A DNA stretch of 64,000 bases, from the NCBI GenBank assembly GCA_942493235.1, contig OW818676.1, positions 1,736,001-1,800,000 of the forward strand. The letters are read 5' to 3'. The stretch's first letter is position 1, and every line of letters starts with the position of its first letter. Under the pieces are notes generated by a model. It was not told the origin of the DNA. It did no database searches and saw only the letters and a list, made by a program, of their open reading frames with translations. Both the position numbers and the translations under genes were made by a program. The stretch comes from ENR-C587 sp942493235 (GTDB taxonomy: Bacteria; Bacteroidota; Ignavibacteria; Kapaibacteriales; UBA2268). This document shows positions 26,243-35,971 of the stretch, in pieces.

Positions 26243-26637
26243 TTTAACTCCTCCTGAAAATTATGTTCGTCCTGAATATTTTTATTAAATTTCTCATTTA
26301 AAACTCCGTCAACTGCCATTAGTGCAAATCTCAAATGTGGAATCACTATAGAACCACCAATGATTAATGCAATATTCAATGCTTCGTTGATTTCGTCTTT
26401 TGTACAATCGTTTTCTATACATTTTTCAATATGATAATGGATACAATCATTGCATCTTAAAACCGCAGACCCCACCAAACCCATCAATTCTTTATATTTG
26501 AGGGGGATTGAGCCATCGGCGTAAGCACGACTGTCTAATGCCATAAATCTTTTGAATGGCAGGAAATCCTGCTCATTGATTTTGTCGTTGCCTAATTGCC
26601 TTCGCTTTTGAAATTCAAAATTTGTTTCCATTTCCAT
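26239..26637 (-). CDS. Carboxymuconolactone decarboxylase (AhpD-like) family protein
   Basis: A 132-residue protein with the alkylhydroperoxidase-D signature: the redox pair C-N-D-C followed by I-H-Y-H in LRCNDCIHYHIEK, then a helical I-N-E-A-L-N-I-A-L-I-I-G-G-S segment. The family includes peroxidase-like disulfide reductases and decarboxylases, and the CxxC-x2-H form suggests a thiol redox role. It overlaps the start of the J-domain-like gene by four bases (ATGA type), so the two are translationally coupled. This is an unusual pairing that may link redox state to chaperone activity, as an inference only. Confidence 0.85.
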   Translation of the reverse strand: MEMETNFEFQKRRQLGNDKINEQDFLPFKRFMALDSRAYADGSIPLKYKELMGLVGSAVLRCNDCIHYHIEKCIENDCTKDEINEALNIALIIGGSIVIPHLRFALMAVDGVLNEKFNKNIQDEHNFQEELK

Positions 26638-26909
26638 ATCTGCAAAAATATAAATTCATTTCAATAATAACAAATATAAATTCTTAAATATTTATTTGCT
26701 AAAATTCTTCACTTATTATTTGAAAAGCAACCCAATGGCTAATATTATTCAAATATTTTGTCAAAACAGCCTATTTATGGGCTTAATATAAGTGTAATTC
26801 AATCTCTGTGCCGAAATATTTGAATTTTATTTTTCTTCTTATTCAATTATTCTTATCTTTGTAATAATAAAAACGATTTACTAATTTTATTAAATAAAAA
26901 TAAAATAAA

Positions 26910-28656
26910 ATGATTCCACGATTGAAAAAAAGATTTTCACGAAATCAAATAATTGTACTAACCTCAATTTTTGTTGGTTTAGTTACCGGTTTTGAGGCTA
27001 TAATATTGAAGTTGTTGGTACACAATATCCAAGCATTTTTGCAAAAAGACTGGGGCTTTGTATCACAAGAATATATGATAGTCTGCTTTCCGATAATCGG
27101 AATAATGCTAACCGCTTTGATAGTCAAACTTTTATTTCATGGTAAATTAGGTCGTGGAATTTCGAATGTGCTATTCGAAATTGCCAAAAAAGGGAGGATT
27201 TGTACATAAAGACAAGATGTATTCTCATGTACTGACCAGTGCCGTAACTGTCGGTTTCGGTGGTTCCGCAGGATTAGAGGCTCCAATTGTAATAACCGGT
27301 AGTGCCATTGGCTCAAATGTGGGTAGGGTAATGCACTTCAATTACAAAGAAAGAACATTGATGATAGCCGCCGGAGCGGCCTCGGGTATTTCTGCCGTGT
27401 TTAACGCACCGATAACAGGGGTTATTTTTGCAATCGAAGTATTATTGGTCGATGCTACGGTTAAAGAATTTATTCCGATAATTATTTCTGCTGTCGCCGG
27501 TGCATTATGCTCAAAAATCATTTTAGGCGAAGATGTTTTATTTGTCTTTAAATTAAGTGAAGCATTTAATTATTATAATGTTCCTTATTATGTATTGCTC
27601 GGTATTTGTACAGGATTAATCGCTTTATACTATGCACGAATGACCCACTATGTAGAAAAAATATTTGCGAAATTTAAGCACAAAGTGTTTAGTAAAGCCT
27701 TGGTCGGCGGCACACTGTTAGCTTTTTTGATTTTGCTTTTCCCTTCATTATTCGGCGAAGGCTATCAAAGTGTTAAATTATTGGCAAGTGGAGAGTTCGA
27801 GAAAATATTTCATAATAGTATAGTGTCCGATTATCTTACCAATGAATGGTTTTTTTTAGTATTCGTCGGATTAATCGCTTTAATTAAAGTAATTGCTACT
27901 TCGGTAACGCTTGGCTCGGGAGGAAATGGCGGTAATTTTGCTCCATCACTGTTTGTCGGGGCTTATTTCGGATTTTTCTTTGCTAGGCTAATTAATAAAC
28001 TGCAAATAACTAATTTACCGGAAAGTAATTTTATATTAGTAAGTATGGCAGGAATATTAAGTGGAGTATTTTATGCTCCATTTACCGGCGTTTTTCTGAT
28101 TGCCGAAATTACCGGTGGTTATGAATTGATTATCCCGCTGATGATTGTTTCAGCTTTTTCTTACCTTATTTGTAAGCATTTCGAGCCATATTCTATGGAT
28201 AATAAGAAATTAGCTGAGAAAGGGAGAATATTGACCGATGATAAAGACCAGAATGTACTAACCCTATTGAAGACTTCAAGGATTATTGAAGATGACATAA
28301 AAACGATAGAAGTTTCTAAAAAGCTCGGCGATCTTGTTGAACTTATTAAAACCAGCCATAGGGATATATTTGCTGTATTGAATATTTCTGGTCAGTTAGT
28401 CGGTATAATTGATTTAGATGATGTAAGAGAAATGATGTTTAAGCCGGATTTATATAATGTAGTTTCAATTAAACATCTGATGAAGAATCCGCCTGCGGCA
28501 ATTCACGCCGACGAAGACATGCGTAATGTAATGCGTAAGTTTGATATGTCCAAATCATGGAACTTGCCAATAATAGACGAAGACGGACTCTATATCGGGT
28601 TTGTTTCTAAAGCTAATATCTTTAATAATTACAGAAAATTGCTGAAAGGGATGTAG
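26910..28656 (+). pseudogene. ClC-type chloride channel/transporter with CBS pair, frameshifted
   Basis: Two overlapping frames together encode a full ClC protein of about 580 residues. The first (26910-27209) supplies the initial helices. The second (usable from about 27186 to 28656) holds the gating motif GSAGLEAP, the filter motif GSGGNGGNFAPSL and a C-terminal pair of CBS domains. The break lies in GCC-AAAAAA-GGG near 27183-27191. With five A residues instead of six the reading would be continuous (A-K-K-G-G-F-V-H). Beyond that point no other defect is seen. This could be a recent mutation, a sequencing error or a slippage site. Confidence 0.85.
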
Positions 28657-28708
28657 TAGTATATTTTCAGTGATTAGATAGGCAGGTGATTAGATAGTGA
28701 TAATTATT

Positions 28709-29695
28709 TCAGGACAATTTTTTATATAGCGAGGTAGGTTTCGTAATCATTTCATTAAGAACAGAAGCCTTATTATATTCATCGGTTATTTCTTGCTTAA
28801 TTAATTCGATAGCACTTTCTGGGTTTAGCAATTCATGGTCTTGCATTTCAGAAATCAAATCTTCGGCTAAGAATAGTTTGGACTGCCTATTTTCTTCTAA
28901 AGCCCATTTTTTAAATCCCATTTCTCTTGCAAACCATTCGCTAAGAGCAACAATGACTGTAAGCGGTTGGTCAAAATTTGATTCTTCGGGTTTTTCATCC
29001 GGTTTAGCATTTTTTGTTTTAGATGCCAGTATCTTATCTTCTAGGAATTTAGCTTCGGAAAAAGCTAAATGGTGATATTGAATTGCTTTGGATATATTTT
29101 CGGGTAGATTCCACTTATTGGCAAGCCAAGATCCTATGTCTGAATGAGTGCATTTCATAACTACTTTTTCTGCTTCAACAAATGTCATAGACTGATAAAG
29201 TTGCCTTTTGCGTATTTCATTGAAATTTGTAGAAAAGTACTGGATAAGGATTAAAATACCAATGTCGTGCATCAATCCTGCAACGAAAGCTTCACCAACC
29301 AATCGATAATTCAATTTGCGAGCAAGTACTCTGCCTGCTGCTCCGCAAAACACTGAATATTGCCAAAACGACTTTACATCGAAAATATCTTTACGTACAT
29401 TAGTAAAGAATTTCTGTATAGCAAGTGAGAGTACGATTTCTTTAATGGTGTTTAATCCGAGAATTACAATTGCTAAGTCAATAGTCGAAATTCTGCGAGA
29501 AAAGCCGTAGAAAGGGGAGTTGGCAACAGTCAATACTTTAATGGTTAGTGACTGGTCTTTCTCTATTAGGCTTGCTAAAGCAGATGCACTGAGATTCTCA
29601 TTATCTACAGCTCCTAATACTTGCGAAATTACAAACGGAATACTAGGTATGTTGGTCAAAGATTCTAATTTACGTCGAACTTTGGCTTCAAGCAT
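28709..29695 (-). CDS. HDOD-domain signalling protein
   Basis: A 328-residue cytosolic protein with an HDOD domain over about residues 10-215: SIPFVISQVLGAVDN, the D-Q-S-L-T-I-K-V-L segment, N-S-P-F-Y-G-F, and the degenerate HD-type motif GLMHDIGILI near residue 145. HDOD proteins act in two-component, c-di-GMP and motility regulation and lack phosphohydrolase activity. ATG 29695 is preferred over TTG 29707. It overlaps the stop of fliA by eight bases, so it is translationally coupled to the flagellar sigma factor. It is the last gene of the operon. Confidence 0.88.
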   Translation of the reverse strand: MLEAKVRRKLESLTNIPSIPFVISQVLGAVDNENLSASALASLIEKDQSLTIKVLTVANSPFYGFSRRISTIDLAIVILGLNTIKEIVLSLAIQKFFTNVRKDIFDVKSFWQYSVFCGAAGRVLARKLNYRLVGEAFVAGLMHDIGILILIQYFSTNFNEIRKRQLYQSMTFVEAEKVVMKCTHSDIGSWLANKWNLPENISKAIQYHHLAFSEAKFLEDKILASKTKNAKPDEKPEESNFDQPLTVIVALSEWFAREMGFKKWALEENRQSKLFLAEDLISEMQDHELLNPESAIELIKQEITDEYNKASVLNEMITKPTSLYKKLS

Positions 29696-30473
29696 TTTCC
29701 ATCTCAATTATTTTTTTTCTTAAATCGCCAACTACTTGTCCGTGAATCTGGCAAACCCGACTTTCGGAAATGCTGAGAATTTCACCTATTTCCTTAAAAG
29801 TAAGATTTTCATAATAATAAAGAGTGATAACGAGTCTTTTGCGTTCGTTGATTTTTTTTAGAAAAGTAGTAATTATCAATACTCTTTCTTCATTTTCCAT
29901 AATTTCGAGAGTTGATTCTTGGTTAACGTCGGGAATCTCGTCTAATAAGTCTTTATCATCTTCTCCGAGACCGCCCTGTGTAGTTTCAATAAGTGATAGC
30001 GAAGCTTTAGCTGCTGCCGCTGCTTTAAGATATGACTGGTATTCTTCGTGGCTTACATTAAGCTTGATTCTGATTTCTTCGGAGCTAACCTCTCCGCCGG
30101 TCTCCATTTTAAGAGTATCGGTAGCTTGAATCAGTTCATGAGCTTTTTTGCGGGCAGTTCTTGATAGCCAGTCTAAGCGTCTTAATTCATCAAGTATTAT
30201 CCCTTTAATTCTAGGAATGGCGTAACTTTCGAATTTCACACCACGCTCGGAATTAAATCTTTCTATTGATTCATTTAACCCAAGAATACCGATGTTTAAA
30301 AAATCTTCGTTGTTCAATATGGAGTTAGTCGGCAAAGTCATTGACTGCAATACATATTTAACAAGCCAAATATAATTATACATCAGCTCTTTTTTTAGCT
30401 CTACGGAATTAGATTCAAAGTATCTATTCCATAAATCTATAATATTTTTATCCAAGACCGCCATCTTGGCCAT
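29688..30473 (-). CDS. fliA: RNA polymerase sigma factor FliA/WhiG family
   Basis: A 261-residue sigma-28-type factor. Region 2 reads SIERFNSERGVKFESYAIPRIKG-I-I-L-D-E-L-R-R-L in two parts, the hallmark of the FliA/WhiG class. D-W-L-S-R-T-A-R-K follows. Region 4 has the helix-turn-helix NLTFKEIGEILSISESRVCQ, whose final R-V-C-Q-I-H is typical. It directs transcription of late flagellar genes. GGAG lies four to five bases before the ATG. No anti-sigma factor FlgM is seen nearby, but an RsbW-like kinase lies upstream in the same operon. Confidence 0.93.
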   Translation of the reverse strand: MAKMAVLDKNIIDLWNRYFESNSVELKKELMYNYIWLVKYVLQSMTLPTNSILNNEDFLNIGILGLNESIERFNSERGVKFESYAIPRIKGIILDELRRLDWLSRTARKKAHELIQATDTLKMETGGEVSSEEIRIKLNVSHEEYQSYLKAAAAAKASLSLIETTQGGLGEDDKDLLDEIPDVNQESTLEIMENEERVLIITTFLKKINERKRLVITLYYYENLTFKEIGEILSISESRVCQIHGQVVGDLRKKIIEMENA

Positions 30474-30566
30474 AATTCTCCATTAAATTAATACATTTCA
30501 AATATAAAAAATAAAATTGATATATCTCAAATAAATTATTACAAAAATTGATTTTATTTAAAAAAA

Positions 30567-31259
30567 CTATTCAACTTCTTCCTGTTCAAAATCCATATCT
30601 TCATAAGATAAGTCTTCAAAATGTTCGCCTAATTCAGCCGGTACTTTGAGCAACGGGTCACTGTCTATCGAATTAAGAGTATTAATTTCTTCACTTTCCA
30701 TAGAAGAATAATCATTTACTTGATCTCTGATTTTTCTAATTTCCTCTTTTCGGATTATTTCAGTCTCTCTGATTTCCTTTTCCATATCTTGGATTTCTTG
30801 AAGCCGTTTTTCTTCTTCTTCACGCTTTTGTTCTTTAATAAGCTCAAGCTCTTCTTCGAATTCTTTTTGTCGTTTTTCGGAAATTACTAAGAAAACGGCA
30901 ACTAAAAGAATGCCTAAACCAAGATATAAGCAAGTAAATACCATAAATGAACTGAAAACAGCTTTATATAGTATATCCTGCCTTCCGAAATAAATTATTA
31001 CAAAATATAATAAAGTAAACAGCAGGCTCACTTGAAATAATGTATTAAAAGGAAAATCAATTATTCTTTTGATTCTCTTTTTTTCCTGCTTTTGTCTTTC
31101 TTTCTGACGCTTTTCTATTCGTTTCTTTTTTTCTTCTTTTTCTTTTCGCCTTTTCTCAAGCTCTTTAATCTCTTTTTCTTCTTTTTCCTTTTTCTCTCGT
31201 TCGCGTCTTTGCTTTTCAAGCTCTTCAGGTGTTAATGTTTGTTCTTTTGATTTTGCCAT
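30567..31259 (-). CDS. Coiled-coil membrane protein in the flagellar operon
   Basis: A 230-residue protein that I do not recognise as a family. Residues 1-68 are almost entirely K, E and R and form a charged single helix or coiled coil. Two adjacent hydrophobic helices (about 74-94 and 100-127) form a membrane hairpin, so both ends face the cytosol. Residues 128-175 are again a charged helix and the acidic tail ends DLSYEDMDFEQEEVE. It lies five bases after flhG and 94 bases before fliA. Its location suggests a membrane anchor or scaffold for flagellar assembly, which is inference. Confidence 0.65.
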   Translation of the reverse strand: MAKSKEQTLTPEELEKQRREREKKEKEEKEIKELEKRRKEKEEKKKRIEKRQKERQKQEKKRIKRIIDFPFNTLFQVSLLFTLLYFVIIYFGRQDILYKAVFSSFMVFTCLYLGLGILLVAVFLVISEKRQKEFEEELELIKEQKREEEEKRLQEIQDMEKEIRETEIIRKEEIRKIRDQVNDYSSMESEEINTLNSIDSDPLLKVPAELGEHFEDLSYEDMDFEQEEVE

Positions 31260-31264
31260 AATAC

Positions 31265-32071
31265 TTAGTTTTTATTTAAAACCAATAAATCATCTAATTG
31301 TCTTACTATCTCGATAATTGCTTTAGTTACGTCTGCCGTAGGCTCATTTTTTGTAAATAATTCCTGAGTAAGAATTGATTGACGAACAATTCTATTGTAT
31401 GGTACATAGCCGACAGTATTTATTTTTAATTTCAAGAATTTTTCTAATGCTAAATTTAATTTATGTGAAATTTCTTCTGCATCTTCAAAATCAATTACAT
31501 TATTTACTAATAAATTGATTTTAGATAAATCTATATGCCTCATCAATATCTTAATTAGTCCGTAAGCGTCTAATAATGAAGTCGGTTCATCTGTTACCAC
31601 AGTAAGTACATAATCAGAGATAAAGCAGGCATTTAATATATCGCTTGAATATCCGGCTGAAGTATCAATGATTATATAGTCAAAATCTGTTTGATTGATT
31701 ATATCTTCGTATATATTTAATATTGACTTGCAATAATCTTCATCTTCGTCATAGTCTGCAGTCGCACCCGCTAGAATATACAGATTACCCTCTATATTGA
31801 AAATTGATTTAGAGACACTAACTCTGCCGCTATACACAGCATTAAGTCTTATTGGCGGTTCAACAGCTAATAATAAGTGTTGATTAGGGAATTGACTATT
31901 AGTATCCCAGATAAGGACTTTTTTACCTGATTCAGATAATTGAAAAGCCAGATTTGCAGTGAGTACGCTTTTACCGACACCACCTTTACCACTAACAATA
32001 GAAATTACCTTAGGAGAATTAATCTCTTGAGTAATTTCGATACCTTCTGTAATAGTATCGGTAGAATTCAT
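31265..32071 (-). CDS. flhG: MinD-like ATPase FlhG (FleN/YlxH)
   Basis: A 268-residue SIMIBI-class ATPase with the deviant Walker A GKGGVGKS near residue 28, the D-T-N-S-Q switch I region and IIDTSAGYSSD (switch II). FlhG proteins control flagellar number and position by acting on FlhF. The C-terminal part has a short amphipathic helix suited to membrane binding. Its start lies two bases after the flhF stop, the classic flhF-flhG order. An N-terminal extension of about 20 residues (acidic, T/I-rich) could carry the conserved FlhF-activating segment. Confidence 0.9.
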   Translation of the reverse strand: MNSTDTITEGIEITQEINSPKVISIVSGKGGVGKSVLTANLAFQLSESGKKVLIWDTNSQFPNQHLLLAVEPPIRLNAVYSGRVSVSKSIFNIEGNLYILAGATADYDEDEDYCKSILNIYEDIINQTDFDYIIIDTSAGYSSDILNACFISDYVLTVVTDEPTSLLDAYGLIKILMRHIDLSKINLLVNNVIDFEDAEEISHKLNLALEKFLKLKINTVGYVPYNRIVRQSILTQELFTKNEPTADVTKAIIEIVRQLDDLLVLNKN

Positions 32072-32073
32072 AC

Positions 32074-33210
32074 TTATACCTCAATACTTTTAGTGGAAAT
32101 TATTAATTCAGCTAATTTCTCTTTATCAGCAGGCTCTATATCGTCAGGAATATTCTGTCCTGTACAATAATATGCAATTGGCAACTTTTCTTTAAGTAGA
32201 ACTTCAAATAATTCGCCGAACTCAAAATTTTCATCTATTTTTGTAAGTATGATTCCGTTTGGTTTGAATTGCTTAAATACTTTTATATTAGAAACTAATG
32301 ACGAGTAGTTCAAATTAGACTGTAAAACTAAGAAAGTATAGTTTGATTCGATTTTATATAAAGTATTGTTTAATTCCTCAATTCCATTAGAGTGGTATTG
32401 ACTGAATCCGCCGGTATCTACTAAAATAAAGTCGTATTGGTTTTCTTTTGTTATTATGTCTTTTAAGTCTTGATTATTATGAGCAGTTCTGAACTGGATA
32501 CCCGCTATAGAAGAATAAGTTTGTAATTGGTCAGGACCGCCTACTTTCTGAGTGTCGGTTGAAACAATTAAAATTCTGGCTTGCAGAATAAGTTTTAATA
32601 TAATAGCTAATTTTATCAGTGAAGATGTTTTTCCGCTACCAGTGCTTCCGATAAAGGTAATTACCTGTTTAGCTTCAGCTATGTTCAGCGGTTGAAGTAT
32701 TTCAATTTGATTGATAATTAAATCGGCACATTGCTTAATAAGTGCTAAAAGATTATTATTTGTATTATTGGCATTTGCTTTTAAAATTATACTTAGAGCA
32801 AAATCTTCAGAAAATCCTGAGCTTAGTAATACTTTGTAAAGCTGTGAATTAACAGGGGAGAGGCTGCCTAAATTTTTATAACGGACTAAATCGCCAAGCT
32901 CGGCAAGCATAGACTTAACTACGCCGATTTCGTCAAACATTTTACCGGTTGCTTCGTAGAATGGCTGGCTTTCATCAGTATTAGTTTCTTTTTCAGCTTG
33001 GAATCTGTTTCGTTCGGGAGCTTTCTCTTCCGCGTCAATCTGTTTAATATTATCATCGATTGCGGCTACAATTTCAATTAACGAGGCGGTACTGTCGCCG
33101 GGTTTATTGATATTGCGTGTAGAAAGGATAACGGCATCGTCTCCGAGCTCTCTGAATATACGAGATTTACCTTCCTGCAGAGTATTTGCTATATATTTTT
33201 TTATTTTCAT
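32074..33210 (-). CDS. flhF: SRP-type GTPase FlhF
   Basis: A 378-residue flagellar placement GTPase. The N-terminal basic segment (MKIKKYIANTLQEGKSRIFRELG) is diagnostic of FlhF, followed by a variable B domain and an N-G GTPase core. The core has the P-loop FIGSTGSGKTSS near residue 190, VDTGGFSQYH (G3) and TKIDE (G4). It recruits early flagellar components to the membrane. It precedes flhG by two bases. Length is at the low end of the family because the B domain is short. Confidence 0.93.
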   Translation of the reverse strand: MKIKKYIANTLQEGKSRIFRELGDDAVILSTRNINKPGDSTASLIEIVAAIDDNIKQIDAEEKAPERNRFQAEKETNTDESQPFYEATGKMFDEIGVVKSMLAELGDLVRYKNLGSLSPVNSQLYKVLLSSGFSEDFALSIILKANANNTNNNLLALIKQCADLIINQIEILQPLNIAEAKQVITFIGSTGSGKTSSLIKLAIILKLILQARILIVSTDTQKVGGPDQLQTYSSIAGIQFRTAHNNQDLKDIITKENQYDFILVDTGGFSQYHSNGIEELNNTLYKIESNYTFLVLQSNLNYSSLVSNIKVFKQFKPNGIILTKIDENFEFGELFEVLLKEKLPIAYYCTGQNIPDDIEPADKEKLAELIISTKSIEV

Positions 33211-33290
33211 AACCGCAAACTAATAATAATAAATACAAAGGAAAGTAAGCTAAAAATATGCCACAAAATAGTAACTTAGGCTTTAAGTCT

Positions 33291-35438
33291 TTATTTTATA
33301 TCTTCGGATAATTCATTTATCTGTTTTTTGATTTGAGTCAATTCAAGTTTTAAATTTTCTGCATTGGTTTTGCAGTCTTTCATGCTCTCTTGTAAACGAT
33401 TTTTCTGAATTTCAAGAGTATCAATCTCGTCTTGTATGATTTTCATTTCGGCTGAATTGGATAAATTCTTGAATACTTTATAAGCAAAAAATGCTCCTAT
33501 GCCACCGAATACCGCTGAAATACAATATAAAATAATCTGAATGGAATAGACAGGAGAATTATCATCTTTTACGTCAGATATACTTGGTAAAAAGAAAGTA
33601 GTGCTTAAAATTAGCAAAGTAATAATGATATTAATTGAGGCAATTATCAAATTAGACTGGAATGAATTATTAGACAATTTGCGACGTAGCTCAATCATCT
33701 CATTTTCTGTTTTCATCAAGCTTTCTTGGTATTGCTTGCAGTTAGTTTTATGGGATTTTATTTCTAACTCAATTGTAGCAAGAGATGAATTTAAACCATT
33801 TAAATAATTTTCTTTTTGCGATTGTGCTTGGCGTTGGCTGTCTTTCATAGAAGCAGCTAAATATTGATAAAGCCCTTTAAGCTTATTATGCTCGGCTATA
33901 TCGACAGATTTAGTGAATTCAATTATTATATTAGCGAATTCTTCATTCATCTTGTATTTGGAATTTGGGAATATGTCTATATTGTTTTTATATAAAGATT
34001 CCCAGATTTTTGAAAAATCCGTAAGTGCCAAATTCATTATAAGCTTATCATCATACTCATTCAGATAAGCTACTAATTTAAGTGTATTAAATTCTTCATT
34101 GCTAAATCGAGTAATTATATTTTTTACAGAAATAATAGCTTTAGAAATATTATTCAGATAGTCAAATTCAAATTTATTGAAAATTAGCAGATAGTTGTAA
34201 ATGTAATATATAATTTCACTTTTTAATTTGTTTTTATCCGTGCTTGAGCAAAGATTAGGATTAAATAGTAAAAAGTTTTTCAATGTATGGACAGAAGTTT
34301 TATATTTATCAAAAAAGGATAATGATTTTTCTTCCAAATTGTCAATAAAAGCAAGTATATGCAAGTAATCAATTTCCTTGATACTTAAATCTTTTATGAT
34401 TGAATTATAAGCTGATTTACAAATATTTTTAGTATAATCGTATTCAGTAGTATTTGATTCTTGCCTTTCGCTCAATAATAGAGGAATACCCTTTGTGATA
34501 TTAAATATCTTGTTTCTATCAAGGTTTGAGTTGGTATTAGCTTTGACTTCTTCATTGATTTCGGTCTCATTAAGATAATTAAGATTTACTTTATGAACAT
34601 AAGGCAAAAGCTCCTGTAAAATATTTTGATTTAAATTGATAAAATCGTTTCTGGAAGAGAATATCAATTTAAAATCAAAGAAATCGGAAATTTTAATATT
34701 TGAGTCAATAAAAGAAATATGATATGATACAAACTCGCCGAATGTTTTAGTAAAGCAATAGGGTATTACATAGTTTAGAAAGAAATAATAAATTGAGCCG
34801 TTGATAGAGTCAATATTATCAAAAATCAGAATAATTTTCTTTTTTTCGCCGGTTTTGATGATTATCGGATTTTCAGAATCAGAAATTGGGTAGAATGTAT
34901 TCATCAAATCTACAATCAAAGATTCGATTGATACGGTATAAGTCTCAAATAATAAGCGAAGCTCTCCCTTTTTTGGGAAAAGCTCTTTAACAGAATCAAA
35001 TACTTCGGTTTCTTGAGCTTTTATAGATGAATAGTTCTCTGCCCACTCAAATTGAGATTTTAATTTTGAGCTATAGCAATACGCATTGAAAATCGCAGGA
35101 TTAGATTTCTTAAGACTATCCAAATAGACTTTAAACTGTTCTAAATTATATGTACTTTCTGACCCATATTCGCTGATATAGCCAAATTCGGTTTTAATAT
35201 TTAAAATCGAAGAGTGTAATAATTCCGGTAAAAAAGTAAAATTAGTATTATTGATATTAATTAGACAATCGGCTAAACTATTGTCAGTTAAATAATTAGA
35301 TATTGCATCGATTAAAAAGGATTTGCCTGAACCAAAGCCCCCGCTTAAAACAAAAATAGACTTCTGAACATTATCAGTATCAGTATCTTTCATTTGTTCA
35401 ATAATATTATTTAGTTCAGTGTTTATATTTTCAAACAT
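33291..35438 (-). CDS. Membrane-anchored P-loop NTPase, KAP-like
   Basis: A 715-residue protein with Walker A FVLSGGFGSGKS near residues 28-39 and a Walker B-like IILIFDNIDSI near residue 205. The spacing and D-N-I-D motif resemble KAP/STAND-type NTPases. A long region with helical repeats follows, then a coiled coil (about 550-600), two adjacent membrane helices (about 605-660, TLLILSTTFFLP and IQIILYCISAVFGGIGAFF), and a final coiled coil to the end. It sits between the RsbW-like gene and flhF in the flagellar operon. I know no standard flagellar protein of this build. Function is unknown; an energy-dependent scaffold or a defence-type NTPase are both possible. Confidence 0.7.
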   Translation of the reverse strand: MFENINTELNNIIEQMKDTDTDNVQKSIFVLSGGFGSGKSFLIDAISNYLTDNSLADCLININNTNFTFLPELLHSSILNIKTEFGYISEYGSESTYNLEQFKVYLDSLKKSNPAIFNAYCYSSKLKSQFEWAENYSSIKAQETEVFDSVKELFPKKGELRLLFETYTVSIESLIVDLMNTFYPISDSENPIIIKTGEKKKIILIFDNIDSINGSIYYFFLNYVIPYCFTKTFGEFVSYHISFIDSNIKISDFFDFKLIFSSRNDFINLNQNILQELLPYVHKVNLNYLNETEINEEVKANTNSNLDRNKIFNITKGIPLLLSERQESNTTEYDYTKNICKSAYNSIIKDLSIKEIDYLHILAFIDNLEEKSLSFFDKYKTSVHTLKNFLLFNPNLCSSTDKNKLKSEIIYYIYNYLLIFNKFEFDYLNNISKAIISVKNIITRFSNEEFNTLKLVAYLNEYDDKLIMNLALTDFSKIWESLYKNNIDIFPNSKYKMNEEFANIIIEFTKSVDIAEHNKLKGLYQYLAASMKDSQRQAQSQKENYLNGLNSSLATIELEIKSHKTNCKQYQESLMKTENEMIELRRKLSNNSFQSNLIIASINIIITLLILSTTFFLPSISDVKDDNSPVYSIQIILYCISAVFGGIGAFFAYKVFKNLSNSAEMKIIQDEIDTLEIQKNRLQESMKDCKTNAENLKLELTQIKKQINELSEDIK

Positions 35439-35547
35439 ATATGGTTCGTCGGAATTAGTTTATTTAAAAAACGTATTCAAAAATAACTTTTTATCAAATA
35501 AATAAAAAGTATTATTTGTTTTATTTTGAAAAAAGATATAAAAACAG

Positions 35548-35967
35548 TTACAAATGAAATTCCATTGATATTTTTGTTCCTGATTCGGAACTAATGAATT
35601 CGGAATTGTCTGAAAGTTCTTTGATTAGAAATACGCCTCTTCCGCCGGTTTTAAATAAATTTTCAGGATGCCGCGGGTCGGCAACATTTTCCGGTTCAAA
35701 ACCACAGCCCTGGTCAATTACTTCGATTTTAATAATCTTGTCTTTTACAGTAATATTGAAAAAAACGTATTTTGTGCAGCAGCATCTATTGCCGTGAATT
35801 ATTGCATTATTTATAGCTTCGGTAACAGAAATAAGAATATTATAAAACTTATCTTCAGGTATATTGAGTCTTTGCTTTAAATCGTTGATAATAGGCTCAA
35901 CTAACTTAATTGATTTCCTTTCGCTGGGGAAAGTTTTATTTATAATTATTTTGTTTTGCTTAGTCAT
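35548..35967 (-). CDS. RsbW/SpoIIAB-like serine kinase (GHKL ATPase)
   Basis: A 139-residue GHKL-fold ATP-binding protein with an N box (SVTEAINNAIIHGN), a G1 box (VIDQGCGFEP) and a G2 box (TGGRGVFLIKEL). This is the anti-sigma-factor kinase family of partner-switching systems, which phosphorylates an STAS anti-anti-sigma protein and binds a sigma factor. No STAS or PP2C phosphatase gene is visible in the window. Its place in the same operon as fliA makes FliA a possible target, an inference to test. The start lies four bases after the stop of the predicted outer-membrane protein. Confidence 0.85.
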   Translation of the reverse strand: MTKQNKIIINKTFPSERKSIKLVEPIINDLKQRLNIPEDKFYNILISVTEAINNAIIHGNRCCCTKYVFFNITVKDKIIKIEVIDQGCGFEPENVADPRHPENLFKTGGRGVFLIKELSDNSEFISSESGTKISMEFHL

Positions 35968-35971
35968 AATG

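Noticed and set aside
27154..27210. Programmed -1 ribosomal frameshift in the ClC gene
   Set aside because: The slippery A-run is not in the right phase for a -1 shift and the needed change is +1; no downstream structure is evident. A mutation, sequencing error or transcriptional slippage is simpler.
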